A stretch of 64,000 nucleotides of DNA, taken from contig KV748182.1 in NCBI GenBank assembly GCA_001692895.1, positions 3,352,341 to 3,416,340 on the forward strand, given 5' to 3'. A program made the position numbers and the translations under genes. Within the stretch, counting starts at the first letter, position 1. Each line of letters starts with the position of its first letter. Source of the DNA: Cenococcum geophilum 1.58 (taxonomy: Eukaryota > Ascomycota > Dothideomycetes > Gloniales > Gloniaceae). This document shows, in pieces, positions 38,637 through 48,870 of this stretch. A model generated the notes under the pieces. It was not told the DNA's origin. It worked only from the letters and a program-made list of their open reading frames with translations, and ran no database searches.

Positions 38637-38689
38637 TAGCCATAATCCACCAGTTTCCACTAGTGCCGTAACATTACTTCCCCCTCTAA

Positions 38690-41600
38690 AAAAGCCTGCC
38701 CTTAGGCTTTATACGTCCATATTATATCTATAGGGTATTCTTATCTTTATGCTTAATAGGCAGCTTATTATCTTCGCTATTCTAGCACTTTATCTACTTA
38801 TTAAGGTACTTTAGGGGTCCGGGTTTATTGGGGTAATAACTATAAAATTCCTAAAGCTTATAGGGACTACCTATAAAGTTCTATATAGGGTACTAAGTGG
38901 GGTCTAGGTTATACCCTTTCTAACTAATATAATATTTTAACGTTCCCCTTATAAGCTTACAGGCCAGTATCTCTTTAATTTCCTATTTATTATTACCATT
39001 AACTTAGATCGGCAGGGGAGGTTTATTTTTTTGTTTAGGTAATAGGTTATTTGCGGCTTTTCGTAGTTTATCTAGAGAAAAAATAGGGTAAACTTTAATT
39101 AAATTTGGGAGCTTTACTTTATACGCGTTGCCTATCTTCTTAAGAACCTTATACGGTCCTACTATCTAATAGTTTAGCTTATGGCTAGGTCGTTCCGTCT
39201 TTTAGTTCTTTATTATAACCTAGACTATATCTTCTATAGCAAAGTTAGGCTCTTGCCTATGTTTATTCGCCTACTATTATATTAATTTCTGGGCCTTTTT
39301 TAGATTTGTATGGGCTACTATCTAAGCTTCTTCTAAGCGCTTAGCGTACTACTAGGCTTCCTTATAAGATAGTTTTTCGCGTATAGTCTGGGTCCCTTTG
39401 GTCTTTCCTAGTTAAAGCTTATATAAGGTAAGTAGCCCATTTCTAGCTAAATAGGGGCAAATCCTATAGAGTTGTAAGGTAGGGTCGCTTGGGCGTAGTC
39501 TATTAGGGGTAGCAGTTCGGCCTAGTTATCTTAAAAGTAGTTAATAAAGGGCCGAAGTCTCTAGTCTAAGTATTGATTTATAATTTCTGTCTAACTATTT
39601 ATCTGGGGGTAGTATACTATAAAAAGCTTTAGCTTAATGCCTAAGATTTAGGTAAACTTATTCTAAAAAGCCGAAATAAATTACGGCCCGTAATTGGATA
39701 TAATAGTATCTAGTAGTCCGTAAATTTAGTAGACGTAGTAGATATATAGTTAGGCCGCCTCTTTAGTATTAATATTTTTATAACAGGGGATTAAGAACGG
39801 GCGCTTGCTAAAGCGGTTAACTAGGATTATAANTATATCGTATCCGTTACGGTCCGTAGGTAGTTTATAAAAGTTTATAGAGATATACTGCTAGGGGCGT
39901 TCTAGTATTAAGAGTGGTTTTAATAGTTCTAGGGTCTTGTCTTGTAGAATTATAGATCTACGGTAGTCGTTATAGTTCTGTATATAGTAGTTAATATCTA
40001 TAACTATTCTAGGCTAGTAGTAGCGGTTGCTAATAATCTTATAGGTCTTATTTTTTCTAGGGTAGGCCGTAGAGACCTAGGTATAAGCTTTGGTAATAAG
40101 CTAGGTCTGTAAGTTCTATTCCTTAGCTACTACTAGCCGTTTCTAGTGCTTAAGTAGTCCGTTTTTAAGGGACTATAGGCTAGTAACGTTCTTTACCTTT
40201 TATAGTACTCCTATAGAGAGGGGGTTATTTAGTTAGCCTGTAGTAGTTTATTAATAAGGTTAAGTTTAGAGGAGTTAATAGAATATATCTTGGCGCCTAA
40301 AGAGTCTATACTTAGTTCTACCTATATCTAGGGGTTAAGGTGTTTTAGTTATAGTAGCGTTTAGGTCTATAATAAGATCTTTATAGCCGTCTAGTTATCT
40401 AAGTCTTACTTACGCCTTATAAGAGCGTCCGTATAGTTTGTAGCGCCTAGTCTATATATAATTAAGAAGTTAAACTAAGATAGGGTATCCGCCTAGCGTG
40501 CCTACCGGGCTATAAGGGCCTTAGTTGTTATAAAGTATTCTAGGGCCTTATAATCTAAAACTACCTTAATTAGCTTAGGGGTCCCCTCTAGCTATATACG
40601 CCAGTGCTAAAAGCTAGAGATAATAGCCAGCATTTCTTTATTATGGACGTGGTAGTTTAGCTTAGTATCTATTATAGTCTTTAAATAGTATATAATAGGG
40701 TGCTACTCTCCGTCCGGTTACTTCTGGGAAAAATACTAGCTATTGCGCTGTCTAAGGTATTAGTTTTTAGTATTAAGGGCCGTTTTAGGTTAAAATAGGC
40801 AAGTAGGGGAGCCGATACTAGCCGTTTCTTAAGCTTATTAAAGGCCTGCCTATATATAGCGTTAAAGTAAAAGGGCTGGTTTTTTCTAGTAAGACGGTTA
40901 AAAGGCTAGGCGATCCTACTATAGTTCTTAATAAAGCGTTAGTAGAAGTTATAAAAACCTAAAAATAATTGTACCCCCTTTACGGTCCGTAGGGGTGCCT
41001 ACTAGTTAATTACAGCCGTCTTTTCTGGGTTGGTTTTAATTCCGTCCGTACTAATAATAAAACTTAGGTACTTTATACGCTTAACACTAAACTCTAACTT
41101 TTTAATATTAACCTAAAGGCCAGTCTTGTAGAGCTATTATAGGACTTTATAGACGTGCTCCTTATATTCTAGCTTATTCTTAAAGTAGATTATAATATTA
41201 TCTAAATAGGCCGTATAGAAGTCATTAAGGTAGTTAAAGAGTATATTATTTATATACCGCTAGTACGTAGCTAGTCCGTTAGTTAGTCTAAAAGGGAGTA
41301 CCTTATATTTATACGTTTCGTAATAGGTCTAAAATATAGTAAGATCTTTAGACCTAGGGTCTATTTTAATTTAGTAAAAGGCCTAGTAAATATTAAGCTT
41401 TATAAAGACCTTAGCTCTACTTATTTAGGCCAGAGTCTTATTAAGTAGGGGTAGCGGATAGCGGTCCTTACGGGTTATATTATTTAGCTTATAGTAGTTA
41501 ATACAGAAGCAGAGTCCTCTATTTAGCTTTTTAATAAAGAGAATAGGTAAGGCAAAAGGGGCTTAGCTAGGCTTAATAAAGCCCTTATTTAGGTTATTAA

Positions 41601-44137
41601 TGAGATACTACTTTATGGCCTATAATTTGGTAATAGACTGCTTATAAAGGGGGCTAAAGCTAAGGGTGTTTTCCTTGCCCTACTTAATCTTAATCTTATA
41701 ATTATACGGTTAGTAAGGTAGTAGTATATTAGATACTATTTTAGAGAATACGTTTTTAAATTTCTAGTGTTAATAGGGTAGCTTTTATTCTACTAGTTCC
41801 TTATCTATAAGCTCGCTTTCTTATCCGCTAAGCTTATTTCCCTTTTCCTTAATTATTTAATTAATTTTGTATAAGCTTGTTATAAAGGCGACGGTATTAG
41901 GCTAAACTAAGTTCTAGTAGAATCCTACGGCACTAATATAGCAGATATTAACTAGTAGGAGGTCCGCTGGTTTCCTTATAGCTATTTTCCGGACCGTATT
42001 TTACGGTTTAGGGTTTATAATCTTTCTTAGCTCCTATTCTATCTTCTATAGGTTATCCCTCTAATTTATTAGTTTAGTATAATATCTAACGTCCCTTACT
42101 GTTCTTTATAGCTATATAGGGCCTAAGCTCTCTATAGGGGTTTTTTTAGGTTACTACTAACTTTTTAGGTCTTTAATGCGGGTGGCGTAATATAGGTAGT
42201 CTAGGGGCAACATAGTATACGGATCCGTTGCGAATTAAGCTATATATCTTTCTTAAAAGCCTAGTCCCTACGCATAGCATTAGCCTAGTAAATAGTATTA
42301 ATCTAGGGCCGTATGAGATTTTCTATTATAATGCTAATTTCTTTTATAAAGGAAGGGGTTAGGGGTAGGGTTTTAGGCCAGATAAGCCGTCTACTCCGTA
42401 TATTAAGCTGTAAGCCTAAATAGGCTAGCTATTTTTGCCCTAAAATTATATTATAGCTACCTAGGTCCGTAATAAGGAAGGGGATATTATACTACCTTTG
42501 TCTATTAACACGGAGGTAAATCCGTAAGATAGTTATAATAGGTAGCCCTATCCGCCCGTTATACCCGTAAATAGGAATTAGTTTAGGCAGTTCTTTAATA
42601 GGTATATTTAGAAAGTTAGCTAGCTTTATAGCACACTAAGTGTCTATTAAGGTAAAGGTATTTGCTTTAGAGTTAGCTAAAGTAAAGGTTAAAACTTAAT
42701 ATCTATTATAGAATAAAGTATAAGGGATAGTGCAGCTTCATCTACTAACTAGCTGACCTAGATTAATATCTAATATATTAATCCCTTTTAACCCTAGAGA
42801 GGAGTCTTCCTTTAGGGTTTCTCTTTTTCTAATTTCGCGCTATCCTCCTGGATTAACAGAACCTTGTCCACTTTTATGTTTATTAGGTAATCCTTTATAT
42901 GGTAACCTTTTTAACCATAAGAAAAGCAAGCTCCTTAATTACTAAGGGCCTATATATAGGGGTTGCTATATATTAGCTAAGCATTCGCCGGGCCTATAGT
43001 AGGACTGGCCGTACGGCTAGCTGCTAAATTGGCGGCGGGCTGTACAGGTGGTGCTATAGGGGTTATTAATCGTGCTGAGGCATTACGGGCCGTTCTTATA
43101 TTACTTATAGTCTGATTTAAAGGGTTTCTGGCTTTATACCGTTTGGCGCGTACCTTAATTTAGCGGAGGTCTTAGTTAATAGCTAAGCACTAGTCTATAA
43201 GTTCCTTTAGCGTCTATATAGTAGTAAAAACTAGTAGTACGGCTTGCTGCAAGTCTAGAGTAAGCTTATTAAATAGGTCTAGTATTAGGTCTTCCTAGGG
43301 AGTTTAAGCCTGGCCGGCTAGATATAGAAAGCGGGTCTAAAAGGCTAAGAAGGTCTCTATTATTTTCATATTTAGGCTTTTATAATTAAGTTAGGCGTTT
43401 TATACTTTAAAGGGGTCCTTATAGATAGAAGATAGGTATATAATTATCTTTTCTCTAGAGAGGAAGGGATCCACTAAGTCCTATGCGTATTGTGGACGTA
43501 GGTGCGTTTATATATCCTTACTAGTACGGCTAAAAACATAGGCCATTTTAGCCTAAGTAGTAGGGAAGTAGTCCGTATTAACTTCGAGCTTATCCTATAA
43601 TTAAAGCTTTTAATTATTAAATATAGGGTTGGTTCCGTCTATAAGCAATAGGGGGTCCGCGACCTTTACGGACCGCAATAATGCTAATGCTATAAGTTAG
43701 GCTAGGGCCTTAAGGACTATAGTAAGTCTCTAGGTGTTTAATAACTCTTTACTAGGTATAAGGGGTTCTCTAGCTTTAAGCAGCTCTTAAAGTTGTTTAA
43801 TTTTAGCATTGGCTGCTATAAGCTTCACCTAGGGGTTTAAGTCAGTTGCTGTTTTACTATTGGAGGTATTTAAGAGTCCTACGGCTGCTTTGCCGGCCGC
43901 TATAGTTCTTAGCATAGTGATATAGTTATTAGGGTAACTTCTAGTAGAATTCTATAGGGGTTCTAGTCTATACATATTCTATAGGTCTTATTATTCTTTT
44001 CTATTCCTCTAGTTCTATTTTATTCTTTAAGTTTTAGTAATAGTCTTTAGGTCTATTTCTGTGTTCTATTCTTATTTATAGTCTATAGATATTTTTAAGT
44101 TCCTTCTTAGGAAGAAGAGTAGACTAGCTTTAGATAA
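38690..44137 (-). pseudogene. Gypsy gag-pol of the stack 2 nested element
   Basis: Broken minus-strand gag-pol. Gag spans about 43.0-44.1 kb. A knuckle near 42885-42935 reads ACFSYG-stop-KGYHIKDY. Protease is near 42.6-42.7 kb. RT lies at about 40.9-41.6 kb with box AYLDNIII near 41190-41215 (YLDD expected). RNase H follows near 40.4-40.9 kb and integrase near 39.2-40.1 kb. Layout and integrase flanks resemble the element at 10215-16399, but the LTRs differ. One ambiguous base lies at 39834. Confidence 0.75.
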
Positions 44138-44414
44138 TATTAGCGATTTAGTTAATTAAGGTATAAGTATAGTAAAAGGGACGCGCAAGCCTATATAATT
44201 GGTAGTCTATAAATAAGGATCTAAAGCTAAAGAGAGGAAAGGAGATAGAGGGTGGCGCCGCTTAATATTATATACGATCCTCTGGTTACGTAACGGCAAC
44301 TATTTAAAACTGTATAAAACTGTCTGCGACTATCTACGACTGTCTATAACTGTCCGCCATAATCCACTAATATCTATTAGCTATAATCTACTAGTTTTTA
44401 CTAGTGCCGTAATA
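44138..44414 (-). repeat. 5' LTR of the stack 2 Gypsy element, strongly RIP-mutated
   Basis: 277 bp, from TATTAGCGATTTAG to AGTGCCGTAATA. It pairs with the split LTR at 36245. Comparison shows mainly C-to-T and G-to-A changes here, such as GATTTAGTTAATTAAGG against GACTCAGTCAATCGAGG. Confidence 0.88.
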
Positions 44415-44419
44415 GAGAT

Positions 44420-44940
44420 AAGGTATAGGTATTAATAAAGAACTAGAAAACTTAGAGGCTAAGCTATAAGATAGACTATTAAATAGCTAGCCTATATAAG
44501 ATTCTTTAAAAAGTAAGATACTTTTTTAAGGCTAAGCTACCAGAATTAATAAAGATCTACCCTATCTTTTCCCTAAACCGGCTATAAAAAGCTACGGATA
44601 ATCTATTACCTAGGCAATATAATAACCCCCTACTACCTATTTAGATTGCAGAGGACGAAGAATAAAAAGTTAAAGAAATCTTAGCGGTTAAAAAGGACCG
44701 TAAGGTCTTAAAATACTATATAAGCTAGGTAGGCCACAACAAAGACCTAGAATGGTATCCCGCATCTAACTTTAAGTACTCCCCCTATAAGCTGCAGGAC
44801 TTCTACCTAGCCTACCCCAACCTCCCTAAACTACTACGCAAATTAGATAACTGGATTAAGTGCTAGGAAAAAGGGTTAGATAACTATAACGATTTAGATA
44901 ATAATAAGGAGCTTGGACAACGCCTAAGGGCAGGCTTTTT
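44420..44940 (+). pseudogene. Stack 2 chromovirus integrase end and chromodomain
   Basis: Continuation of the pol frame after the Gypsy insertion. It ends in a chromodomain-like segment at about 44640-44800 (KEILAVKKDRKVLKYYIS, VGHNKDLEWYPASNFKY) and a tail LPKLLRKLDNWIKC. This is the family's usual C-terminus and defines a chromovirus; the domain is thought to direct integration to marked chromatin. A few stops are present. The G-rich polypurine tract (AGGAGGGGGGGGGG) follows directly. Confidence 0.8.
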
Positions 44941-44958
44941 TAGGAGGGGGGGGGGTAA

Positions 44959-45296
44959 TGTAATAGTGCTAGAGCGCGTCACCTGCTAAGTTTTACTATA
45001 TTCTACTACCTGTTATATTCCGCATACTATCTAGTATTGTCGTATACTATCTAGTATTATTATATACTATCTGGTATTGTCGCATACTATTTAGTATTAT
45101 CGTATACTATCTAGTACTATTTCTTACTATTAGCCCGCCTACTATTGGCTTGTCTACTACTAGCGCCTTAGCGGCTTACGCTACCTATTTGTTAACACCA
45201 GCTCTCGCGACCCCCTTTCCTTCTCCTTAGCTTAGTATCTTTATTAGATAGTAATCTACAAGCTTTGGTTCAGAGGCATTTATACGAGCCGTTATA
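44959..45296 (+). repeat. 3' LTR of the stack 2 chromovirus
   Basis: 338 bp, from TGTAATAGTGCTAG to CGAGCCGTTATA. It contains five degenerate copies of the CATACTATCTAGTATTG repeat, one more than in the 5' LTR. It is less RIP-changed than the 5' copy. The TSD ATACT follows. Confidence 0.88.
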
Positions 45297-45950
45297 ATAC
45301 TCTTAGTTATAAATATATCTCCTATCTTCTTCTTATTAGAAAATCTAATCTTATTTAGTTTATTAAAGGCCCGCTAGCTAATAAGCTAAAATTACTTTAG
45401 GAAAAAAGGCCTTAGAGGTTTATCCCTTAACCCGTTAACTTAAGCACGTAGATTATTAATAAAAGCCTACCAATAAGAGTAAACAATTAGGTAGATCTTA
45501 CAGCTATTATCTATTCTTCTACGTAAATTAGTAAGTATATTAAGTCTAGCTATTAAGCGGGTTTTAGCTAGGGTTTATACTATAGGGTAAGAACCTCTCC
45601 CCCCTCCCCCCTAATATATATAGCGTAGTAATTCAATAAACTAACTTAATCCTAATATAGGATATAAAATTCGTAGTGTTTTATAACGAGTATAGAAACG
45701 TAGAGTTTGCTATTTAAGTTATTAAAGATACTAAAGGTAAGCGCTAGATTGCTAAGCTTATTAAACTAAGTAGCTATTTCTAATTCTTAAGTTAGTAGGC
45801 TAGAGTACTCTCTATATAAGGCCTTAGTATAAATACCTCTTATTTATAACTTAATACTCCTAATACTTTATTTATAGCTAGTTAAAAAAATATATAAAAC
45901 TAATTTAATTATATTAAAATGTAAAGCTCTAAGTTAATCCTTTCTACCTA
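45297..45950. other. AT-rich flank at the right edge of the repeat block
   Basis: Continuation of the degraded sequence that precedes 30788 before the chromovirus insertion. There is no open frame and no recognised motif. C-rich tract CCTCTCCCCCCTCCCCCC near 45594-45611. Base composition changes abruptly at about 45,950. Confidence 0.5.
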
Positions 45951-46480
45951 CCGCCTATGTCTGTCATAGGAGCTCTACGATCGCTCGGGCGTCGGGCGAT
46001 AGACTGAGGAGCCTCTCGCGGAGGCTCCAAATCGTCGATTTACAGTGTCCCCGATGATCCGCCGGCCGTGTGCTGATTTCCTAACTAGGCCTAGTGCTTG
46101 CCTGTCCTGCCTGTCCTGCCTGTCTTGCCTCCCTACCTGTCTGTGCCTGCCTGTCCATAGTGTCTAATTCAGTTCGGGGGGGAGGTCGGCCCGATCGAAC
46201 GCTCTGGCTGATTCGATTGATTGTATTGATTCACATCGTTCTCTATGGCGTTCGCTGGCTGTACCTTGGTGGCATCATTTTATCTGCAGCAGATCTCCTA
46301 ATTTGATTCTCGTGTTGGAGCTCGTAAAAGGCTGCAGAAATCCATTTCGAATGTTATTTCCCACGAGCTGGTGAAAGATCGAGGACACGTAGCCTGCCTA
46401 GGCAGGCAGCCATATCAGCCGTATCACAACATTCATCAGTGTCTAATTCCTGGATCATCTTCCTCCAAATAACTACAAAC
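45951..46480. other. Intergenic, pyrimidine-rich tandem motif
   Basis: First stretch of normal GC content. At 46094-46156 the motif TGCCTGTCC is repeated about six times with variation. No gene is supported. Probable upstream region of the gene starting at 46481. Confidence 0.5.
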
Positions 46481-47347
46481 ATGCCACAACAAAACAAGCT
46501 AAAACCCACAGCTTCAAGCAATACAATCATCTGGCGTGTTTCCCTAGCATGTCTTCCAATCCTCTTCGCAATTGCCGCATGCATTTTTTACTCCCAGAAT
46601 GCCCGATCTTCTTTAACCAACTCTAAAATCGAGCAACCGCCTTCTCCTACGAGACGAATATCTCACCAAGAGCGGGACGATCAAAATCCGGATATCAACA
46701 AGCCTGATGGGCCCTGGTATGATGATAAGGGCTTACCACTTTCCTACGCCGCCTGGAGGGCAAAATACAGTGTCAGATCTGCAGAGCCCACGGCCCGATC
46801 GACCATCACGAAGTTCGGTGCCCGCGTTGCCTGCTGGCCCAGCACTGGGGGCATCTGGATCAAGCACGCGGACCCATTGGAGATTGACTTTCTAGGACTC
46901 AGCCGCTACAAGGAAGTCCAACGGTCATCGCCTCACCGCGGCGCGGCTGAGGATGCATTCTGCAACCAATTGCGTATGGTTGGAGCCCAGTGGTGGGATC
47001 TCCCTCCAAATTTCGAGTCTCGCCAGGGTCCGCACAAATTCGCATGTGAGACGTTGGAGGATTGCTTCGAGCCGCAGATCAAGAATGACCTGGCCTTTGG
47101 ATGGCCAGAGGACGGAAGAGGAGGGTGCTACGTCAATCTGACGAAAGCTGAAGAGAAGTTTGGCGAAGGCCTGAAAGGATACTACAACGCAGGCTTGATG
47201 GACGAGAGGTGTTATGTTATACAAAATCTGGGTGGAAAGTGGTGTAGATGCAGGGACGAATGCCAGGAGATGGCGCATTTGGAATGGGGAGATCGAGATA
47301 GAGGTTGCAGTGATCCGCCCTTGCTGATGGACTTACCGAAGCGGTAA
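46481..47347 (+). CDS. Uncharacterised cysteine-rich membrane-anchored or secreted protein
   Basis: Single-exon gene of 288 codons. I chose the ATG at 46481 (MPQQNKLKPTASS, context ACAAACATG) because the longer reading frame to 46439 opens with GTG. Residues about 17-38 (IWRVSLACLPILFAIAACIFY) form one hydrophobic segment after a short basic N-terminus, fitting a type II membrane anchor or signal anchor. The rest is hydrophilic with about ten cysteines, including a cluster KWCRCRDEC near the C-terminus and paired ACE/EDC and GGC/ERC sites, suggesting disulphide bonds in the secretory route. I recall similar fungal hypothetical proteins with DPLEIDFLGL and a WW-containing segment but no known function. 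It is the first gene after the repeat block. No intron is needed. Confidence 0.75.
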   Translation: MPQQNKLKPTASSNTIIWRVSLACLPILFAIAACIFYSQNARSSLTNSKIEQPPSPTRRISHQERDDQNPDINKPDGPWYDDKGLPLSYAAWRAKYSVRSAEPTARSTITKFGARVACWPSTGGIWIKHADPLEIDFLGLSRYKEVQRSSPHRGAAEDAFCNQLRMVGAQWWDLPPNFESRQGPHKFACETLEDCFEPQIKNDLAFGWPEDGRGGCYVNLTKAEEKFGEGLKGYYNAGLMDERCYVIQNLGGKWCRCRDECQEMAHLEWGDRDRGCSDPPLLMDLPKR

Positions 47348-47619
47348 GCCAGTGCTTTTATCAGTATTCAATATCAGTATTCGGCCGTATTGATATTGAT
47401 ATTGAATATTGAATATAGTACAGTCTTAGCATAGTGTTTTAATTGAAAGAACGCTCCATGTCCCCGGGCTCTGGTAGAGCTTCAAAATAGCTGTTCTCTC
47501 GCGACTGCTCTCTCACCACCATCGTCACCTTCGTGGTCCTTGGCGTGGTATAGCAGATGTCGGCTGCTCTCTAGATTCTGCCAAGAGCTCAGAAGCCTCT
47601 CGTACTACATTCGTCACCA
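47348..47619. other. Intergenic after the cysteine-rich gene
   Basis: Contains an AT palindromic run of TATTGATATTGATATTGAAT type at about 47360-47420, possibly a transcript 3' end. Otherwise ordinary sequence with nothing recognised. Confidence 0.4.
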
Positions 47620-47782
47620 TAAGCCTCCCCCCGGCAGTAATATTACTTTATAGCCAGCTTTTTAAGCACTCCGTACGTTTAATATTCGTACTCCCTAATA
47701 ATATGCGGTCCCATAAGACTGTTTACCGTATACCTAAAAAGACTTGTTCGGCCTCTGCTAATATTAACGGTATAGATAATAT

Positions 47783-48512
47783 CAGTGCTTTCATCAAACC
47801 AAACCCAAACGGTTCAAACCATCTTATCAGACGTTTGATTGATATCAAACTGAGTTTATTTGGTTTAATAACTATCAATCAAACCAAACTCGATTGATCT
47901 AGTTTGATAATTAATTGTTTATATTACTCTAGCTGCAAGCCTATAGCTGTAAACCTTCGTGCAGTGCTCCTATTAATCTAATAAAGTTTTATTAATAATA
48001 TAATTATCATTATTAATTATTATTAATTGGTTTAATTATAATAATATCCACGCCATATGGCGTAGGCACCCTTATACCAAGCAACAGGCGCCTTCTACCT
48101 AGCAACGGGCGCCTCCTACCTAGCAACGGGCGCCTTCTACCTAGCAACGGGCGCCTCCCACCTAGCAACGGGCGCCTTCCACCTAGCAACGGGCGCCTCC
48201 CACCTAGCAATGGGCGCCTTCTACCTAGCACTGGCACGAGGCTTGAAGGATTTTAACGCCTCTGATATCTATGGCTACTGGCTCTCTACTATCCTGCTAG
48301 AGCTTTATTTCCACTAAGAGATCAGTTTCTAAGGTAACTAGCTTATAATAAGGGCAGGAAGGCTGTTCCAGCAATTTATTAAACCAATAGACGATTGATT
48401 TGGTCCAATCAGTTTGTTTAATTGGTTTGATCTATATTAAATAAACCTTAATTGGACCAAATCAATCAAACCAAACAACCGTCGATAAGGGTCCGGTTTG
48501 ATGAAAGCACTG
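47783..48512. mobile_element. Non-autonomous hAT element (MITE), TSD GATAATAT
   Basis: 730 bp with 18-bp perfect terminal inverted repeats CAGTGCTTTCATCAAACC and a perfect 8-bp TSD GATAATAT (47775-47782, 48513-48520). An 8-bp TSD and a CAGNG terminus are diagnostic of hAT. Both subterminal regions contain many TTTGGTTTGAT/ATCAAACCAAA motifs in both orientations, probably transposase binding sites. There is no transposase; the interior holds a 21-bp minisatellite. It inserted into an older hAT transposase relic. Movement would need a hAT transposase from elsewhere. Confidence 0.92.
48079..48230. repeat. 21-bp minisatellite inside the hAT MITE
   Basis: Seven tandem copies of a 21-bp unit (CAACGGGCGCCTTCTACCTA + G) with alternation CTTCTA/CTCCTA/CTCCCA. 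The unit is a multiple of three, so on the minus strand it gives an open frame of repeated GRRRPLL heptapeptides (48013-48237). I see no evidence that this is translated. The GC-rich array contrasts with the AT-rich rest of the element. Confidence 0.9.
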
Positions 48513-48870
48513 GATAATATATTAGTCGTGGGTAGTCAACTCTGCAAGTTTGATTAAGCCACTGCAGCGCTATTCTAAGTAGAAGTAGCTAACCTACGCC
48601 TTTTACGAGGCGACTTAGGTGTGGTTACGGGTGGTGTATTTAGTGTAGAGTCGCTTAACGCGTCGTCGTTGCTAGAGTGGGTAAACTAATCAGAACCAAG
48701 CTTAGAAATGGCAGAGGAGGAAGTATTATCGTCCTTAATTACAATAGTAGATAAGGGAGGCATAGCGTTAATCAAAGGGTGGGTGTATAGGGGGTTATAA
48801 AAATCGTTAAAATTAAACGATGTTGTGCGCGATGTCTTTAAGATCTACTTTCTATAGGTTTACCTAACAA

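Larger units (their letters stand above)
36245..38673 (-). repeat. 3' LTR of the stack 2 Gypsy element, split by pogo
   Basis: Starts TGTTAGCGACTCAGTC and ends AGTGCCGTAACA. Without the 2150-bp transposon and one TA it is 277 bp, equal to the partner LTR. The portion left of the transposon retains many C and G positions that are T and A in the partner. The 77-codon open frame at 36306-36539 lies across LTR and transposon end and is incidental. Confidence 0.87.
36245..44414 (-). mobile_element. Ty3/Gypsy element inserted in the stack 2 integrase
   Basis: Minus-strand element with 277-bp LTRs. The left one is 36245-38673 and contains a pogo transposon; the right one is 44138-44414. The TSD is GAGAT (36240-36244, 44415-44419). 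Excluding pogo it is about 6.0 kb. A polypurine tract (reverse complement of TTACTTCCCCCTC) abuts the left LTR. From the right it holds gag, zinc knuckle, protease, RT and integrase. It is RIP-degraded, but its left LTR is much less mutated than the right one. Confidence 0.9.
30788..45296 (+). mobile_element. Ty3/Gypsy chromovirus, host of stack 2
   Basis: Plus-strand element with LTRs 30788-31105 and 44959-45296 and a perfect TSD ATACT (30783-30787, 45297-45301). After subtracting the solo LTR at 35127-35341 and the Gypsy element at 36245-44414 with their TSDs, about 6.1 kb remain. The order is gag with zinc knuckle, protease, RT, RNase H, integrase, chromodomain, G-rich polypurine tract and LTR. 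Its gag and LTR are homologous to the minus-strand element at 10215-16399. The insertion in its integrase splits the gene 8.2 kb apart. RIP stops are throughout. Confidence 0.9.
47620..48870 (-). pseudogene. hAT transposase relic, split by a hAT MITE
   Basis: On the minus strand at 47627-47782 the translation reads ILSIPLILAEAEQVFLGI, a stop, TVLWDRILLGSTN and TECLKSWL. This is the hAT C-terminal dimerisation region (LSIP-x-SAEAER-x-FSG ... WDR ... ECLKSW). On the other side of the MITE (48521 rightward) the minus strand gives a low-complexity Ser/Thr stretch followed by SPRKRRRL and YPRL-type residues, plausible for the same gene. The middle of the transposase is missing or unrecognisable. 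Stops are RIP-like. The right limit is uncertain. Confidence 0.6.

Noticed and set aside
48013..48237. 74-codon frame with GRRRPLL repeats as a protein
   Set aside because: It is explained by a 21-bp minisatellite in a MITE; no sign of expression in the sequence.
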